From positions 1-51,421 of the forward strand of contig NZ_JOIX01000073.1 in NCBI RefSeq assembly GCF_000720175.1: 51,421 bases of DNA, in the 5' to 3' direction. This document shows, in pieces, positions 17,965 through 28,729 of the stretch. Positions within the stretch are counted from its first letter, which is position 1. Each line of letters opens with the position of its first letter. This DNA comes from Streptomyces sp. NRRL S-337 (GTDB lineage: Bacteria; Actinomycetota; Actinomycetes; Streptomycetales; Streptomycetaceae). The position numbers and the translations under genes are program-made. The notes under the pieces are model-generated. The model had not been told where the DNA came from and made no database searches. It saw only the letters and a program-made list of their open reading frames with translations.

Positions 17965-18786
17965 ATGCACGACGCACCAACCTGGGATCCGCAGCAGTAC
18001 CTCCGCCACTCCGGGCACCGCACCCGCCCCTTCCTCGACCTGCTCGCCCGGATACCGGAACTGCCCCGCCGGGACCGACCCGCCCGCATCGCCGACCTCG
18101 GCTGCGGCCCAGGCAACGTCACCGCCCAGCTCACCATCCGCTGGCCCGACGCGCACATCACCGGATACGACAACTCCCCCGAGATGCTCAAGGAGGCCGA
18201 GACCCACGCCGGCCCCACCCCGGGCGGCGGCCACCTCGACTTCGCTCCCGCCGACGCCACCGACTGGACCCCCGACGAGCCCTTCGACCTGATCGTCTCC
18301 AACGCGGCGCTGCAATGGGTTCCCAACCACCCCGAATCCCTGCCGCGCTGGATCGACGCCCTCACGCCCGGCGGCACCCTCGCCTTCCAGGTCCCCGGTA
18401 ACTTCACCTCACCCAGCCACGCCCTCCTGGGCGAGCTGTGCGACGCCCCCCAGTGGCGCCAGCGCCTCAACACCCACGGCAGGCGCTTCATCCACATCCT
18501 CGAACCCGCCGCCTACCTCGAACGCCTCACCGACCTGGGCTGCGAAGCCGACGTCTGGGAAACCACCTACGTCCAGCTCCTGCAGGGCGACGACCCGGTC
18601 CTCGACTGGGTCAAGGGCACCGCCCTGCGCCCCGTCCTGACCGCCCTGGAGGACGACCCCACGGCCCGCGAGGCATTCCTCGCCGAATACCGCGACGCCC
18701 TCCGCAAGGCCTACCCCACCGGCCCCCACGGCACCGTCTTCCCCTTCCGCCGCATCTTCGCCATCGCCCGGAAACCGGCGGCCTGA
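17965..18786 (+). CDS. tam: Trans-aconitate 2-methyltransferase
   Basis: A class I SAM methyltransferase of about 273 residues (MHDAPTWDPQQYLRHSGHRTRPFLDLL...) with motif I ADLGCGPGNVT and the Tam-characteristic SNAALQWVPNHPESLPRW block and GTAL near the C-terminus. It methylates trans-aconitate, a damaging isomer released from aconitase under stress. Two ATGs lie six bases apart (17959 and 17965); AAAGGG at 17951-17956 fits the second better, so I use it. It is divergent from the TamR-like regulator and probably repressed by it. Codon use is normal and length typical. Confidence 0.9.
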   Translation: MHDAPTWDPQQYLRHSGHRTRPFLDLLARIPELPRRDRPARIADLGCGPGNVTAQLTIRWPDAHITGYDNSPEMLKEAETHAGPTPGGGHLDFAPADATDWTPDEPFDLIVSNAALQWVPNHPESLPRWIDALTPGGTLAFQVPGNFTSPSHALLGELCDAPQWRQRLNTHGRRFIHILEPAAYLERLTDLGCEADVWETTYVQLLQGDDPVLDWVKGTALRPVLTALEDDPTAREAFLAEYRDALRKAYPTGPHGTVFPFRRIFAIARKPAA

Positions 18787-18892
18787 TCCCGGCCCGTGCA
18801 CACCGGCCTCGGACACACCAGCTCGCCCGCCTGCCTGGGGAGGCACGGCAAGCCCGCTGGTTCGAGGCCGGCACGACCCGGCGTGCGGGCGC

Positions 18893-18991
18893 TCAGGGCG
18901 TACGGCCCAGGTGGGCGACGAGGATCTGCTGCGCGAGGCGGATCCGGCCGCCGAACGGGGAGCGGGCCGCATGGATCGGAATCTCGGTCAT
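18893..18991 (-). CDS. Possible 32-residue small protein downstream of the TetR gene
   Basis: A short frame translates as MTEIPIHAARSPFGGRIRLAQQILVAHLGRTP, 40 bp beyond the TetR stop on the same strand. It has plausible Streptomyces codon use (G/C in the third position nearly throughout), but only a distant GGAAG as ribosome binding site. It could be the distal gene of the desaturase-TetR unit or a remnant. No family is recognised. The rest of the 18787-19031 gap shows nothing clear. Confidence 0.3.
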   Translation of the reverse strand: MTEIPIHAARSPFGGRIRLAQQILVAHLGRTP

Positions 18992-19031
18992 GCGCACACG
19001 CTTCCGCACGGCCGGCCCCGCGGCCATCCGC

Positions 19032-19721
19032 TCAGTTCTTCCGGTGCCCTATCAGCCGCGGCTTCTGCTCCAGGCCGTCCAGGCCGTGCCAGGCCAGGTT
19101 GACCAGATGGGCGGCGACCTCGGCCTTCTTCGGTTTGCGGACGTCGAGCCACCACTGGCCGGTCAGCGCGACCATGCCGACCAGGGCCTGGGCGTAGAGC
19201 GGGGCCAGCTTCTGGTCGAAGCCGCGGTTCTTGAACTCCAGACCGAGGATGTCCTCGACCTGGGTGGCGATGTCGCTGATCAGCGACGCGAACGTGCCCG
19301 TCGACTGGGCGACCGGCGAATCGCGGACCAGGATGCGGAAACCGTCGGTGTACGTCTCGATGTAGTCCAGCAGCGCGAACGCGGCCTGTTCGAGGAGCTC
19401 GCGGGGATGGCCGGCGGTCAGCGCGCCGGTCACCATGTCCAGCAGCTGACGCATCTCGCGGTCCACCACCACCGCGTACAGCCCCTCCTTGCCGCCGAAG
19501 TGCTCGTAGACCACCGGCTTGGAGACCCCGGCCTTCGCGGCGATCTCCTCCACCGACGTGCCCTCGAAGCCGCGCTCGGCGAAGAGCGTGCGACCGATGT
19601 CCAGCAGCTGCTCACGGCGCTCCGCCCCGGTCATCCGGACCCTGCGCGCCCGCCGCGTGCCCGCGGCAGCGGAAGACTTGCTCTTACTGCTGCTCGTACT
19701 ACTGCTGTCGTCGATCGCCAC
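19032..19721 (-). CDS. TetR-family regulator, probable desaturase repressor
   Basis: A 229-residue TetR protein. The N-terminal 27 residues are Ser/Lys-rich, then the DNA-binding domain (about 31-77, RREQLLDIGRTLFAERGFEGTSVEEIAAKAGVSKPVVYEHFGGKEGLYAVVV) and an all-helical ligand domain. The start at 19721 is a GTG with GGAAGG rather far upstream; a later start cannot be excluded, but the tail is what I recall from orthologues. It lies 35 bp downstream of the fatty-acid desaturase on the same strand, suggesting an operon that it autoregulates. The inverted repeat at 20792-20818 is the likely operator. TetR proteins controlling desaturases typically sense acyl-CoAs; that is inference here. Confidence 0.9.
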   Translation of the reverse strand: MAIDDSSSTSSSKSKSSAAAGTRRARRVRMTGAERREQLLDIGRTLFAERGFEGTSVEEIAAKAGVSKPVVYEHFGGKEGLYAVVVDREMRQLLDMVTGALTAGHPRELLEQAAFALLDYIETYTDGFRILVRDSPVAQSTGTFASLISDIATQVEDILGLEFKNRGFDQKLAPLYAQALVGMVALTGQWWLDVRKPKKAEVAAHLVNLAWHGLDGLEQKPRLIGHRKN

Positions 19722-19756
19722 TCGTCAATGATGCCTTCCCCCGTCACCGCCGCGGG

Positions 19757-20752
19757 CTACCCCGCAGCGGCGGTCTCCTTGCGCCGGGCATCGACGCGCG
19801 ACGCGTTCGGCCAGCGGACGTCGTACGCCCAGCCCGCCTTCTCGAACCAGCGGATCAGCCGGGCGCTGGAATCCAGCTGCCCCTTCAGCACGCCGTGCCG
19901 GGCGGACGTCGGATCCGCGTGGTGCAGGTTGTGCCAGGACTCCCCGCAGGACAGCACCGCCAGCCACCACACGTTGCCGGAGCGGTCGCGGGACTTGAAC
20001 GGGCGCTTGCCCACCGCGTGGCAGATGGAGTTGATCGACCACGTGACGTGATGCAGCAACGCCACCCGGACCAGCGAACCCCAGAAGAACGCGGTGGCCG
20101 CACCCTGCCACGACCACGTCACCAGGCCGCCCACCACCGGCGGGATCAGCAGCGACACCGTCGTCCACAGCACGAACTGGCGCGAGATCGTCCGGATCGC
20201 CTCATCCTTGATCAGATCCGGCGCGAACTTGTGCTGCGGCGTCTGCTCCTCGTCGAACATCCAGCCGATGTGCGCCCACCAAAGGCCCTTCATCAGCGCC
20301 GGCACCGTCTCACCGAACCGCCACGGGGAGTGCGGATCACCCTCCGCATCGGAGAACTTGTGGTGCTTGCGGTGATCCGCCACCCAGCGGACCAGCGGAC
20401 CCTCCACCGCCAGCGACCCCATGATCGCCAGCGCGATCCGCAGCGGACGCTTCGCCTTGAACGACCCATGGGTGAAATAACGGTGGTAACCGATCGTGAT
20501 GCCGTGGCAACCGATGAAATACATCGCCGTCATCAGCGCCAGGTCCAGCCAGCTCACCCCCCAGCCCCAGGCCAGCGGCACCGACGCCAGCAGCGCCACG
20601 AACGGAACGGTGATGAACAACAGCAGCGTGATCTGTTCGACCGAGCGGCGCTGCTCACCACCCAGCGTCGCGGACGGCAACGGAGCACCGGCCCGCCCGG
20701 ACGCATCGGAAGAAAGCAAAGGATCTTCTACGGCTTCAGGACCTGCGGTCAT
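19757..20752 (-). CDS. Acyl-CoA (stearoyl-type) delta-9 fatty-acid desaturase
   Basis: A 331-residue integral membrane di-iron desaturase with the three His boxes in order: HRYFTH within GYHRYFTHGSF (about 105-110), HRKHH in VADHRKHHKFSD (about 142-146), and HNLHH in GESWHNLHHADPTSARHG (about 277-281). Hydrophobic segments flank them (TLLLFITVPFVALLASVPLAW and AATAFFWGSLVRVALLHHV). It would introduce a double bond into saturated acyl chains for membrane-fluidity control. The start at 20752 (MTAGPEAVEDPLL) has GAGGGA 5 nt upstream. It is followed by the TetR gene and preceded by a strong TetR-type inverted repeat. It is divergent from ppc. Confidence 0.93.
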   Translation of the reverse strand: MTAGPEAVEDPLLSSDASGRAGAPLPSATLGGEQRRSVEQITLLLFITVPFVALLASVPLAWGWGVSWLDLALMTAMYFIGCHGITIGYHRYFTHGSFKAKRPLRIALAIMGSLAVEGPLVRWVADHRKHHKFSDAEGDPHSPWRFGETVPALMKGLWWAHIGWMFDEEQTPQHKFAPDLIKDEAIRTISRQFVLWTTVSLLIPPVVGGLVTWSWQGAATAFFWGSLVRVALLHHVTWSINSICHAVGKRPFKSRDRSGNVWWLAVLSCGESWHNLHHADPTSARHGVLKGQLDSSARLIRWFEKAGWAYDVRWPNASRVDARRKETAAAG

Positions 20753-20791
20753 GATGTCCCTCGTCGGGGGCTCGGGGGAACGGCTACGGCC

Positions 20792-20818
20792 TACGGAACC
20801 GTAACCTACGGTCTCGTA
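20792..20818. promoter_or_regulatory. TetR-type operator upstream of the desaturase
   Basis: TACGGAACCGTA-ACC-TACGGTCTCGTA: the 12-bp arms match at 10 of 12 positions as an inverted repeat with a 3-bp spacer. It begins 40 bp upstream of the desaturase ATG, where it would cover the promoter. The TetR gene of the same operon is the natural candidate to bind it. Confidence 0.65.
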
Positions 20819-21052
20819 AGTATGGCAGCGCCACCGCCACGGGCAAGGCCGTGACAGGGCCCACACCACCACCTCCGTACGGATGCCCACCCATCGGACG
20901 GTGTGATCCGCCGACAGTGGGCAGTCCTATCCTGGGGACGTCGGACAGCGCGGTCCGCAACCCGCCCGCATCAGACCTGCCACGCGTCGCGCCCCACCAA
21001 CCCCTCCCAGCGAGCCGCGGAGCGACGCCCCTGATCGCCGCAAGGAGCACCA

Positions 21053-23809
<2,757 letters not shown>

Positions 23810-23830
23810 CCCGACACACCCCACACCAAC

Positions 23831-23871
23831 GGCGGCGGCCGGCCCCTTCCCCGAAGGAGCCGGCCGCCGCC
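23831..23871. terminator. Bidirectional terminator after ppc
   Basis: Perfect 13-bp arms GGCGGCGGCCGGC (23831-23843) and GCCGGCCGCCGCC (23859-23871); the loop can extend pairing with CCTT/AAGG. It lies between convergent ppc and the membrane-protein gene. Confidence 0.75.
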
Positions 23872-23904
23872 GCATCAATTCCGCCGCATCAAATCCAGGG
23901 CGCG

Positions 23905-24429
23905 CTACATCGCCGCGAACGCCGCCCCCAGCAACGCCGCCCCCAACAACCCCATCCCCCACGCCGTACGCCGCAACCGCATCCCCCCGGCCACCACCAG
24001 CGCCGCCAGCAACAACGCCCCCGCGAACGGCACCCACGCATGCAGCACCCCCGCCGCCCCCGCCCGCACCGCACGCGACGTCCCCGGCTTCAGCACCACC
24101 TCGACCCGCTCACCCTTCTCCGGCGCCGCCGCCTGCGCGATCGACACCCGAGCCCGCGGCCGACCCGTCCCCGCCACCGGCACATACGGACCCGAACACC
24201 GCTCACCCGCACACGCCGACACCGTCAGCACCCCGCGCTCCCGGCCCTTGACCAGCATCGCGTACTTCGCCGTACTCCACGAGGTCCACACCCCCGCCAC
24301 CAGCAACAGCAACGCCAGCAGCCCCATCAACCCCGTCCGGGCGACCAGCACCACCCCATAGGCACTCTCACCGAGCCGTCGCCAACGACTGCGTCTGACC
24401 GAACGGGTGCGCGTACTGCTCTTGGGCAT
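23905..24429 (-). CDS. Two-to-three-pass membrane protein, hypothetical
   Basis: A 174-residue protein with a basic N-terminus (MPKSSTRTRSVRRSRWRRL), a membrane helix (about 22-46, VVLVARTGLMGLLALLLLVAGVW), and a roughly 70-residue loop containing a CAGERC pair and a beta-rich segment. One or two C-terminal helices follow (AWVPFAGALLLAALVVAGG and AWGMGLLGAALLGAAFAAM). The Cys pair in the probable extracytoplasmic loop could form a disulfide. I recognise no family. The start at 24429 was chosen because the longer frame to 24465 has no support. It follows pth by 91 bp on the same strand and may share its transcript. Confidence 0.75.
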   Translation of the reverse strand: MPKSSTRTRSVRRSRWRRLGESAYGVVLVARTGLMGLLALLLLVAGVWTSWSTAKYAMLVKGRERGVLTVSACAGERCSGPYVPVAGTGRPRARVSIAQAAAPEKGERVEVVLKPGTSRAVRAGAAGVLHAWVPFAGALLLAALVVAGGMRLRRTAWGMGLLGAALLGAAFAAM

Positions 24430-24520
24430 GGCCGCGATCCTTGGCCATCCACCAGCACCCGTCAACCTCCGACAACAATTCGTCAGACCCTGCCCCGACC
24501 CGTCCCCTTAAGGCACTCGA

Positions 24521-25111
24521 TCACGAGTTGTACGTACCCTGCGCCCGCTCCAAACCATCCACGATCAACGTCTCCACCGCATCCGCCGCACGATCCACGA
24601 AATAGTCCAACTCCCGCCGCTCCACCGACGAAAAGTCCTTCAGTACGAAATCCGCCACCGGCATACGACCCGGCGGACGCCCGATCCCGAACCGCACCCG
24701 GTGATAATCCGCCCCCAACGACTTCGTGATCGACTTCAGCCCGTTGTGACCGTTGTCACCACCACCCAGCTTCAGCCGCAACGCACCGAAATCAATGTCC
24801 AACTCATCATGAACCGCCACCACATGCGCCACCGGCACCTTGAAGAAATCCCGCAACGCGGTCGTCGGCCCACCCGACAGATTCATGAACGACAACGGCT
24901 TCGCCACCACCACCCGACGGCTCGACAACCCCGGCGCACCCAACCGGCCCTCCACCACCTGAGCCCGCGCCTTGTGCGCCTTGAAACGGCCCCCCATCCG
25001 CTCCGCCAAAAGATCCGCCACCATGAAACCGACGTTGTGCCGATTACCCGCGTACTCCGCACCCGGATTACCGAGACCCATCACCAGCCACGGGCTGTCC
25101 GCATCCGCCAT
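24521..25111 (-). CDS. pth: Peptidyl-tRNA hydrolase
   Basis: Pth releases peptides from peptidyl-tRNA dropped off by the ribosome. The 196-residue product has the Pth landmarks: [19 protein letters not shown] with the catalytic His, [10 protein letters not shown], and the HDELDIDFG loop with the catalytic Asp, followed by [13 protein letters not shown]. The ATG at 25111 is preceded by GGAGGAGGG at good spacing; the GTG at 25117 is too close to that site. It lies downstream of rplY in the conserved prs-rplY-pth order. Normal length, nothing odd. Confidence 0.96.
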   Translation of the reverse strand: MADADSPWLVMGLGNPGAEYAGNRHNVGFMVADLLAERMGGRFKAHKARAQVVEGRLGAPGLSSRRVVVAKPLSFMNLSGGPTTALRDFFKVPVAHVVAVHDELDIDFGALRLKLGGGDNGHNGLKSITKSLGADYHRVRFGIGRPPGRMPVADFVLKDFSSVERRELDYFVDRAADAVETLIVDGLERAQGTYNS

Positions 25112-25210
25112 CTGCACCCTCCTCCAACGGCACGACCGCCGCCCCGCGCCAACAGCACGGGACGACGGTCACCAAAAGAATCACCAGGGCACACCGGCCC
25201 CGGAAGCGAA

Positions 25211-25804
25211 TCAGGCCTCGGCGCCCGCGGCCTCGCCCTCGGCACCCTCTTCAGCCGGAGCCTCCGCCTGCGCCGAAACGACCTGCAGGACGACGGCCTC
25301 GTCCTCCACCGCCAGCGACACACCCGACGGCAGCGCGATGTCCTTCGCCAGCACCGACGAACCCGAGTCCAGACCCGCGATCGACACCGTCACCGACTCC
25401 GGGATGTGCGTCGCCTCGGCCTCGACCGGCAGCGTGTTCAGCACGTGCTCCAGCAGGTTGCCACCCGGAGCCAGCTCACCCTCGGTCTGGATCGGCAGCT
25501 CGACCGTGACCTTCTCGCCCTTCTTCACGGCCAGGAAGTCCACGTGCACCAGGAAGCGGCGGATCGCCTCACGCTGCACATCCTTGGGGATGACCAGCTC
25601 GGTCTTGCCGCCGAACTCCAGACGCAGCAGCGCGTTCGGCGTCTTCAGCGCCATCATCAGCGCGTGGCTGTCGATCGCCACGTGCTGCGGCTCCGCACCG
25701 TGACCGTAAATGACACCCGGAACCTTCGCCTCGCGACGCAGACGGCGGGCCGCACCCTTACCGAAGTCGTCCCGCACCTCAGCGGAAAGCTTCACCTCAG
25801 CCAT
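25211..25804 (-). CDS. rplY: Ribosomal protein bL25 (Ctc/TL5 type)
   Basis: A 197-residue L25 of the long Ctc form. The N-terminal 5S-rRNA-binding domain (AEVKLSAEVRDDFGKGAARRLRREAKVPGVIYGHG) is followed by the beta-rich C-terminal TL5 domain (VHVDFLAVKKGEKVTVELPI, NTLPVEAEATHIPESVTVSIAGL) and an acidic Ala/Glu tail. It binds 5S rRNA in the large ribosomal subunit; Ctc forms are linked to stress in Bacillus. It lies between prs and pth. A hairpin with a T-run lies just upstream, between prs and this gene, so it probably has its own promoter. Confidence 0.96.
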   Translation of the reverse strand: MAEVKLSAEVRDDFGKGAARRLRREAKVPGVIYGHGAEPQHVAIDSHALMMALKTPNALLRLEFGGKTELVIPKDVQREAIRRFLVHVDFLAVKKGEKVTVELPIQTEGELAPGGNLLEHVLNTLPVEAEATHIPESVTVSIAGLDSGSSVLAKDIALPSGVSLAVEDEAVVLQVVSAQAEAPAEEGAEGEAAGAEA

Positions 25805-25899
25805 GACAGCACTCCTCGTATCTCAGAAACATCCGGTGGGCGTCACCCGGCCCACGACAGACCTGCTACGAAGAGCGCGTCGATAACGGACAACCACCC

Positions 25900-25958
25900 A
25901 AAAAAGGCGGCCTCCCTCGCCGAGCAACTCCACGAGTCTACCCGGCAGGAAGGCCGCC
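25900..25958 (-). terminator. Intrinsic terminator of prs
   Basis: Read on the minus strand, GGCGGCCT at 25958-25951 and AGGCCGCC at 25913-25906 form a stem with a long (37-nt) loop, followed at once by six T (25905-25900). This is the best U-tract terminator in the window and lies 64 bp after the prs stop. Confidence 0.65.
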
Positions 25959-26021
25959 CCAAAATGGATCTCAAGCGCCCGGCGGACGCGGGCACCTACC
26001 CCGCCCCACGGACACCGACGA

Positions 26022-26996
26022 TCACTGCTCCTCGAACAGGCTCGTCACCGAACCGTCCTCGAACACCTCACGGATCGCCCGGGCGATCGTCGGCGCCATC
26101 GACAGCACCGTGATCTTGTCCAGCTCCAGCTCCGAAGGCGTCGGCAGCGTATTCGTGAACACGAACTCACTCACCTTCGAATTCTTCAGCCGATCCGCCG
26201 CCGGACCCGACAGCACACCATGCGTCGCCGTCACGATCACATCCGACGCACCATTCGCGAACAGCGCATCCGCCGCCGCACAAATCGTGCCACCGGTGTC
26301 GATCATGTCGTCGACCAGGACACACACCCGGCCCTCCACATCACCGACGACCTCGTGCACCGTGACCTGATTCGCCACGTCCTTGTCCCGCCGCTTGTGC
26401 ACGATCGCCAACGGCGCACCCAGACGGTCACACCAACGGTCCGCCACCCGCACCCGGCCGGCGTCCGGCGACACCACCGTCAGCTTGTCCCGGTCCACCT
26501 TCGCACCGACATAATCCGCCAGCACCGGCAGCGCAAAAAGATGATCCACCGGACCGTCGAAGAAACCCATGATCTGGTCCGTGTGCAGATCCACCGTCAC
26601 CACACGGTCCGCACCCGCGGTCTTCATCAAATCCGCGATCAGCCGCGCCGAAATCGGCTCACGACCACGATGCTTCTTGTCCTGACGCGCATAACCGTAG
26701 AACGGCACGATCACCGTGATGCTACGGGCCGACGCCCGCTTCAACGCATCAATCATGATCAGCTGCTCCATGATCCACTTATTGATCGGAGCCGTGTGGC
26801 TCTGAATCAAAAAGCAATCCGCACCGCGCGCCGACTCCTGATAGCGGACATAGATCTCACCGTTGGCGAAGTCAAAAGCCTTCGTCGGGACCAGGCCGAC
26901 ACCCAGCTGATGCGCGACCTCCTCCGCCAGTTCGGGGTGGGCGCGGCCGGAGAAGAACATCAGCTTCTTCTCGCCGGTCGTCTTGATCCCGGTCAC
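26022..26996 (-). CDS. prs: Ribose-phosphate pyrophosphokinase
   Basis: It makes PRPP from ribose-5-phosphate and ATP for nucleotide, His and Trp synthesis. The 324-residue product has the class I features: FSGRAHPELAEEVA, the flexible loop/catalytic block PFYGYARQDKKHRGREPISARL, TVDLHTDQIMGFFD, and the PRPP loop VCVLVDDMIDTGGTI (about 227-241). The GTG at 26996 has GAGGAG upstream. It is 73 bp downstream of glmU on the same strand, the widely conserved glmU-prs pair, and ends at an intrinsic terminator. Confidence 0.97.
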   Translation of the reverse strand: MTGIKTTGEKKLMFFSGRAHPELAEEVAHQLGVGLVPTKAFDFANGEIYVRYQESARGADCFLIQSHTAPINKWIMEQLIMIDALKRASARSITVIVPFYGYARQDKKHRGREPISARLIADLMKTAGADRVVTVDLHTDQIMGFFDGPVDHLFALPVLADYVGAKVDRDKLTVVSPDAGRVRVADRWCDRLGAPLAIVHKRRDKDVANQVTVHEVVGDVEGRVCVLVDDMIDTGGTICAAADALFANGASDVIVTATHGVLSGPAADRLKNSKVSEFVFTNTLPTPSELELDKITVLSMAPTIARAIREVFEDGSVTSLFEEQ

Positions 26997-27069
26997 AGCA
27001 AATCTCCTCGAATCACAGTTTGCGTGCGCTCATCACGGTACGCCCCGCACGGCGCACCTGGTTGCACGA

Positions 27070-28527
27070 TCACCGCTCGCCTTCCGACTCCCGGCGAGCA
27101 GCCGCAGCAGCCTGCGCGGCGGCACTTCCGGGCCGCTTACGCGCGACCCAACCCTCGATATTCCGCTGCTGGCCACGCGCGACCGCCAGCGAACCCGGGG
27201 GCACATCCTTGGTGATGACCGAGCCGGCCGCCGTATAAGCGCCGTCCCCGATCGTGACCGGAGCCACAAACATGTTGTCCGACCCCGTCCTGCAATGCGA
27301 ACCAACGGTCGTGTGGTGCTTCGCCTCACCGTCATAGTTCACGAACACACTCGCCGCACCGATATTGGTGAACTCACCAATGGTCGCATCCCCCACATAA
27401 GAAAGATGCGGCACCTTCGTGCCCTCACCCACCGACGCGTTCTTCATCTCCACATACGCGCCGGCCTTTGACCGCGGACCAAGATCCGTCCCCGGACGCA
27501 GATACGCATACGGGCCCACATTCGCACCCACACCGATACGCGCACCCTCGGCAACCGTGAACGACACCACCGCACCCTCACCCACCGACGTATCCGTCAG
27601 CCGGGAATGCGGACCCACCTCGGCACCCGACGCCACATGCGTCGCACCCAGCAACTGCGTCCCCGGGTGCACCGTCACGTCCTGCTCGAACGACACCGAC
27701 ACATCCACGAACGTCGACGCCGGATCCACCACCGTCACACCCGCCAGCATCGCCCGCTCCAGCAACCGCTCATTCAGCAGCCGCCGCGCCTCCGCCAACT
27801 GCACACGGTTGTTGATCCCCAGGATCTCCCGGTGATCAGCGGCCACCGCCGCCCCCACCCGGTGCCCCGCCTCACGCACGATCCCCAGCACATCAGTCAG
27901 GTACTCCTCACCCTGACTGTTGTCCGTCCGCACCTTCCCCAGCGCATCCACCAGCAGCCGGGCATCGAAGGCGAACACCCCCGAATTGATCTCCCGGACC
28001 GCCCGCTGCGCCTCCGACGCGTCCTTGTGCTCGACGATCGCCGTCACCGCACCCGACGCCGCATCCCGCACGATGCGCCCGTAACCCGTCGCGTCCGGCA
28101 CCTCCGCCGACAGCACCGTCACGGCATTCCCGTCCGCCGCGTGTGTCTCACCGAGCCGCCGCAGCGTCTCCCCGGTCAGCAGCGGCGTGTCACCGCAGAC
28201 CACGATCACCGTGCCGTCGAGCACGACACCGCTGTCGCTCAGCTCGTCCAGCGCCATACGGACCGCGTGCCCGGTACCCAGCTGCTCGTGCTGGACGGCG
28301 GTCCGCACCCCGGCATCGACCTCGGAGAGATGCGCCCGCACCTGCTCCCGGGCATGACCGACGACCACGACGAGGTGCTCGGGGTCCAGCTCACGGGAGG
28401 CGGCGACGACATGGCCGACGAGGGAGCGGCCGCAGAGTGCGTGCAGGACCTTGGGGGTCGCCGACTTCATGCGGGTACCTTCACCCGCTGCGAGAACGAC
28501 GACGGCTGCCGGGCGGTTGGCGCTCAC
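27070..28527 (-). CDS. glmU: Bifunctional GlcNAc-1-P uridyltransferase / GlcN-1-P acetyltransferase
   Basis: GlmU makes UDP-GlcNAc, the peptidoglycan precursor. The 485-residue protein has the nucleotidyltransferase signature LAAGEGTRMKSATPKVLHALCG (about 11-32), GDTPLLTGET, and the GYGRIVRD segment. A left-handed beta-helix acetyltransferase domain follows from about residue 255 (hexapeptide repeats, HLSYVGDATIGEFTNIGAA, NYDGEAKHHT). The start is a GTG at 28527 (MSANRPAAVVVLAAGEG). It heads the glmU-prs unit. A hairpin 27 bp upstream may end the tRNA-Gln transcript. Confidence 0.97.
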   Translation of the reverse strand: MSANRPAAVVVLAAGEGTRMKSATPKVLHALCGRSLVGHVVAASRELDPEHLVVVVGHAREQVRAHLSEVDAGVRTAVQHEQLGTGHAVRMALDELSDSGVVLDGTVIVVCGDTPLLTGETLRRLGETHAADGNAVTVLSAEVPDATGYGRIVRDAASGAVTAIVEHKDASEAQRAVREINSGVFAFDARLLVDALGKVRTDNSQGEEYLTDVLGIVREAGHRVGAAVAADHREILGINNRVQLAEARRLLNERLLERAMLAGVTVVDPASTFVDVSVSFEQDVTVHPGTQLLGATHVASGAEVGPHSRLTDTSVGEGAVVSFTVAEGARIGVGANVGPYAYLRPGTDLGPRSKAGAYVEMKNASVGEGTKVPHLSYVGDATIGEFTNIGAASVFVNYDGEAKHHTTVGSHCRTGSDNMFVAPVTIGDGAYTAAGSVITKDVPPGSLAVARGQQRNIEGWVARKRPGSAAAQAAAAARRESEGER

Positions 28528-28553
28528 GGGGATGCCCTTCGGCTTCTTGGCTA

Positions 28554-28576
28554 CTTCGGGTGGTGGTCACCCGAAG
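28554..28576. terminator. Hairpin between tRNA-Gln and glmU
   Basis: Perfect 9-bp arms CTTCGGGTG (28554-28562) and CACCCGAAG (28568-28576) with a 5-nt loop. It is 74 bp downstream of the tRNA on the minus strand, so probably the tRNA terminator, although it could also lie in the glmU leader. Confidence 0.5.
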
Positions 28577-28649
28577 GATACCGGGGCGTATTGCGGGCGA
28601 AACGACGGCGGGTCCTGATCTTGCCGATCAGGACCCGAACGTGCACTGG

Positions 28650-28722
28650 CTCCCCCGCAAGGATTCGAACCTTGTCCTGCTGGTACCAAAAACCAGTGTG
28701 CTGCCAGTTACACCACGGGGGA
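28650..28722 (-). tRNA. tRNA-Gln (anticodon TTG)
   Basis: A complete cloverleaf can be drawn: acceptor stem TCCCCCG/CGGGGGA with discriminator G, D-arm GTG...CAC, anticodon arm CTGGT-TTTTGGT-ACCAG giving anticodon TTG, variable loop CAGGA, and T-arm CAAGG-TTCGAAT-CCTTG. The CCA end is encoded (28647-28649 on the plus strand read TGG). Its 5-prime end lies 7 bp after the stop of the HTH protein gene on the same strand, leaving no room for a separate promoter outside that gene. Confidence 0.96.
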
Positions 28723-28729
28723 CAGTGCG

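Noticed and set aside
25805..26021. Riboswitch or leader RNA upstream of rplY
   Set aside because: The only clear structure is the prs terminator with a T-run; no riboswitch class could be recognised.
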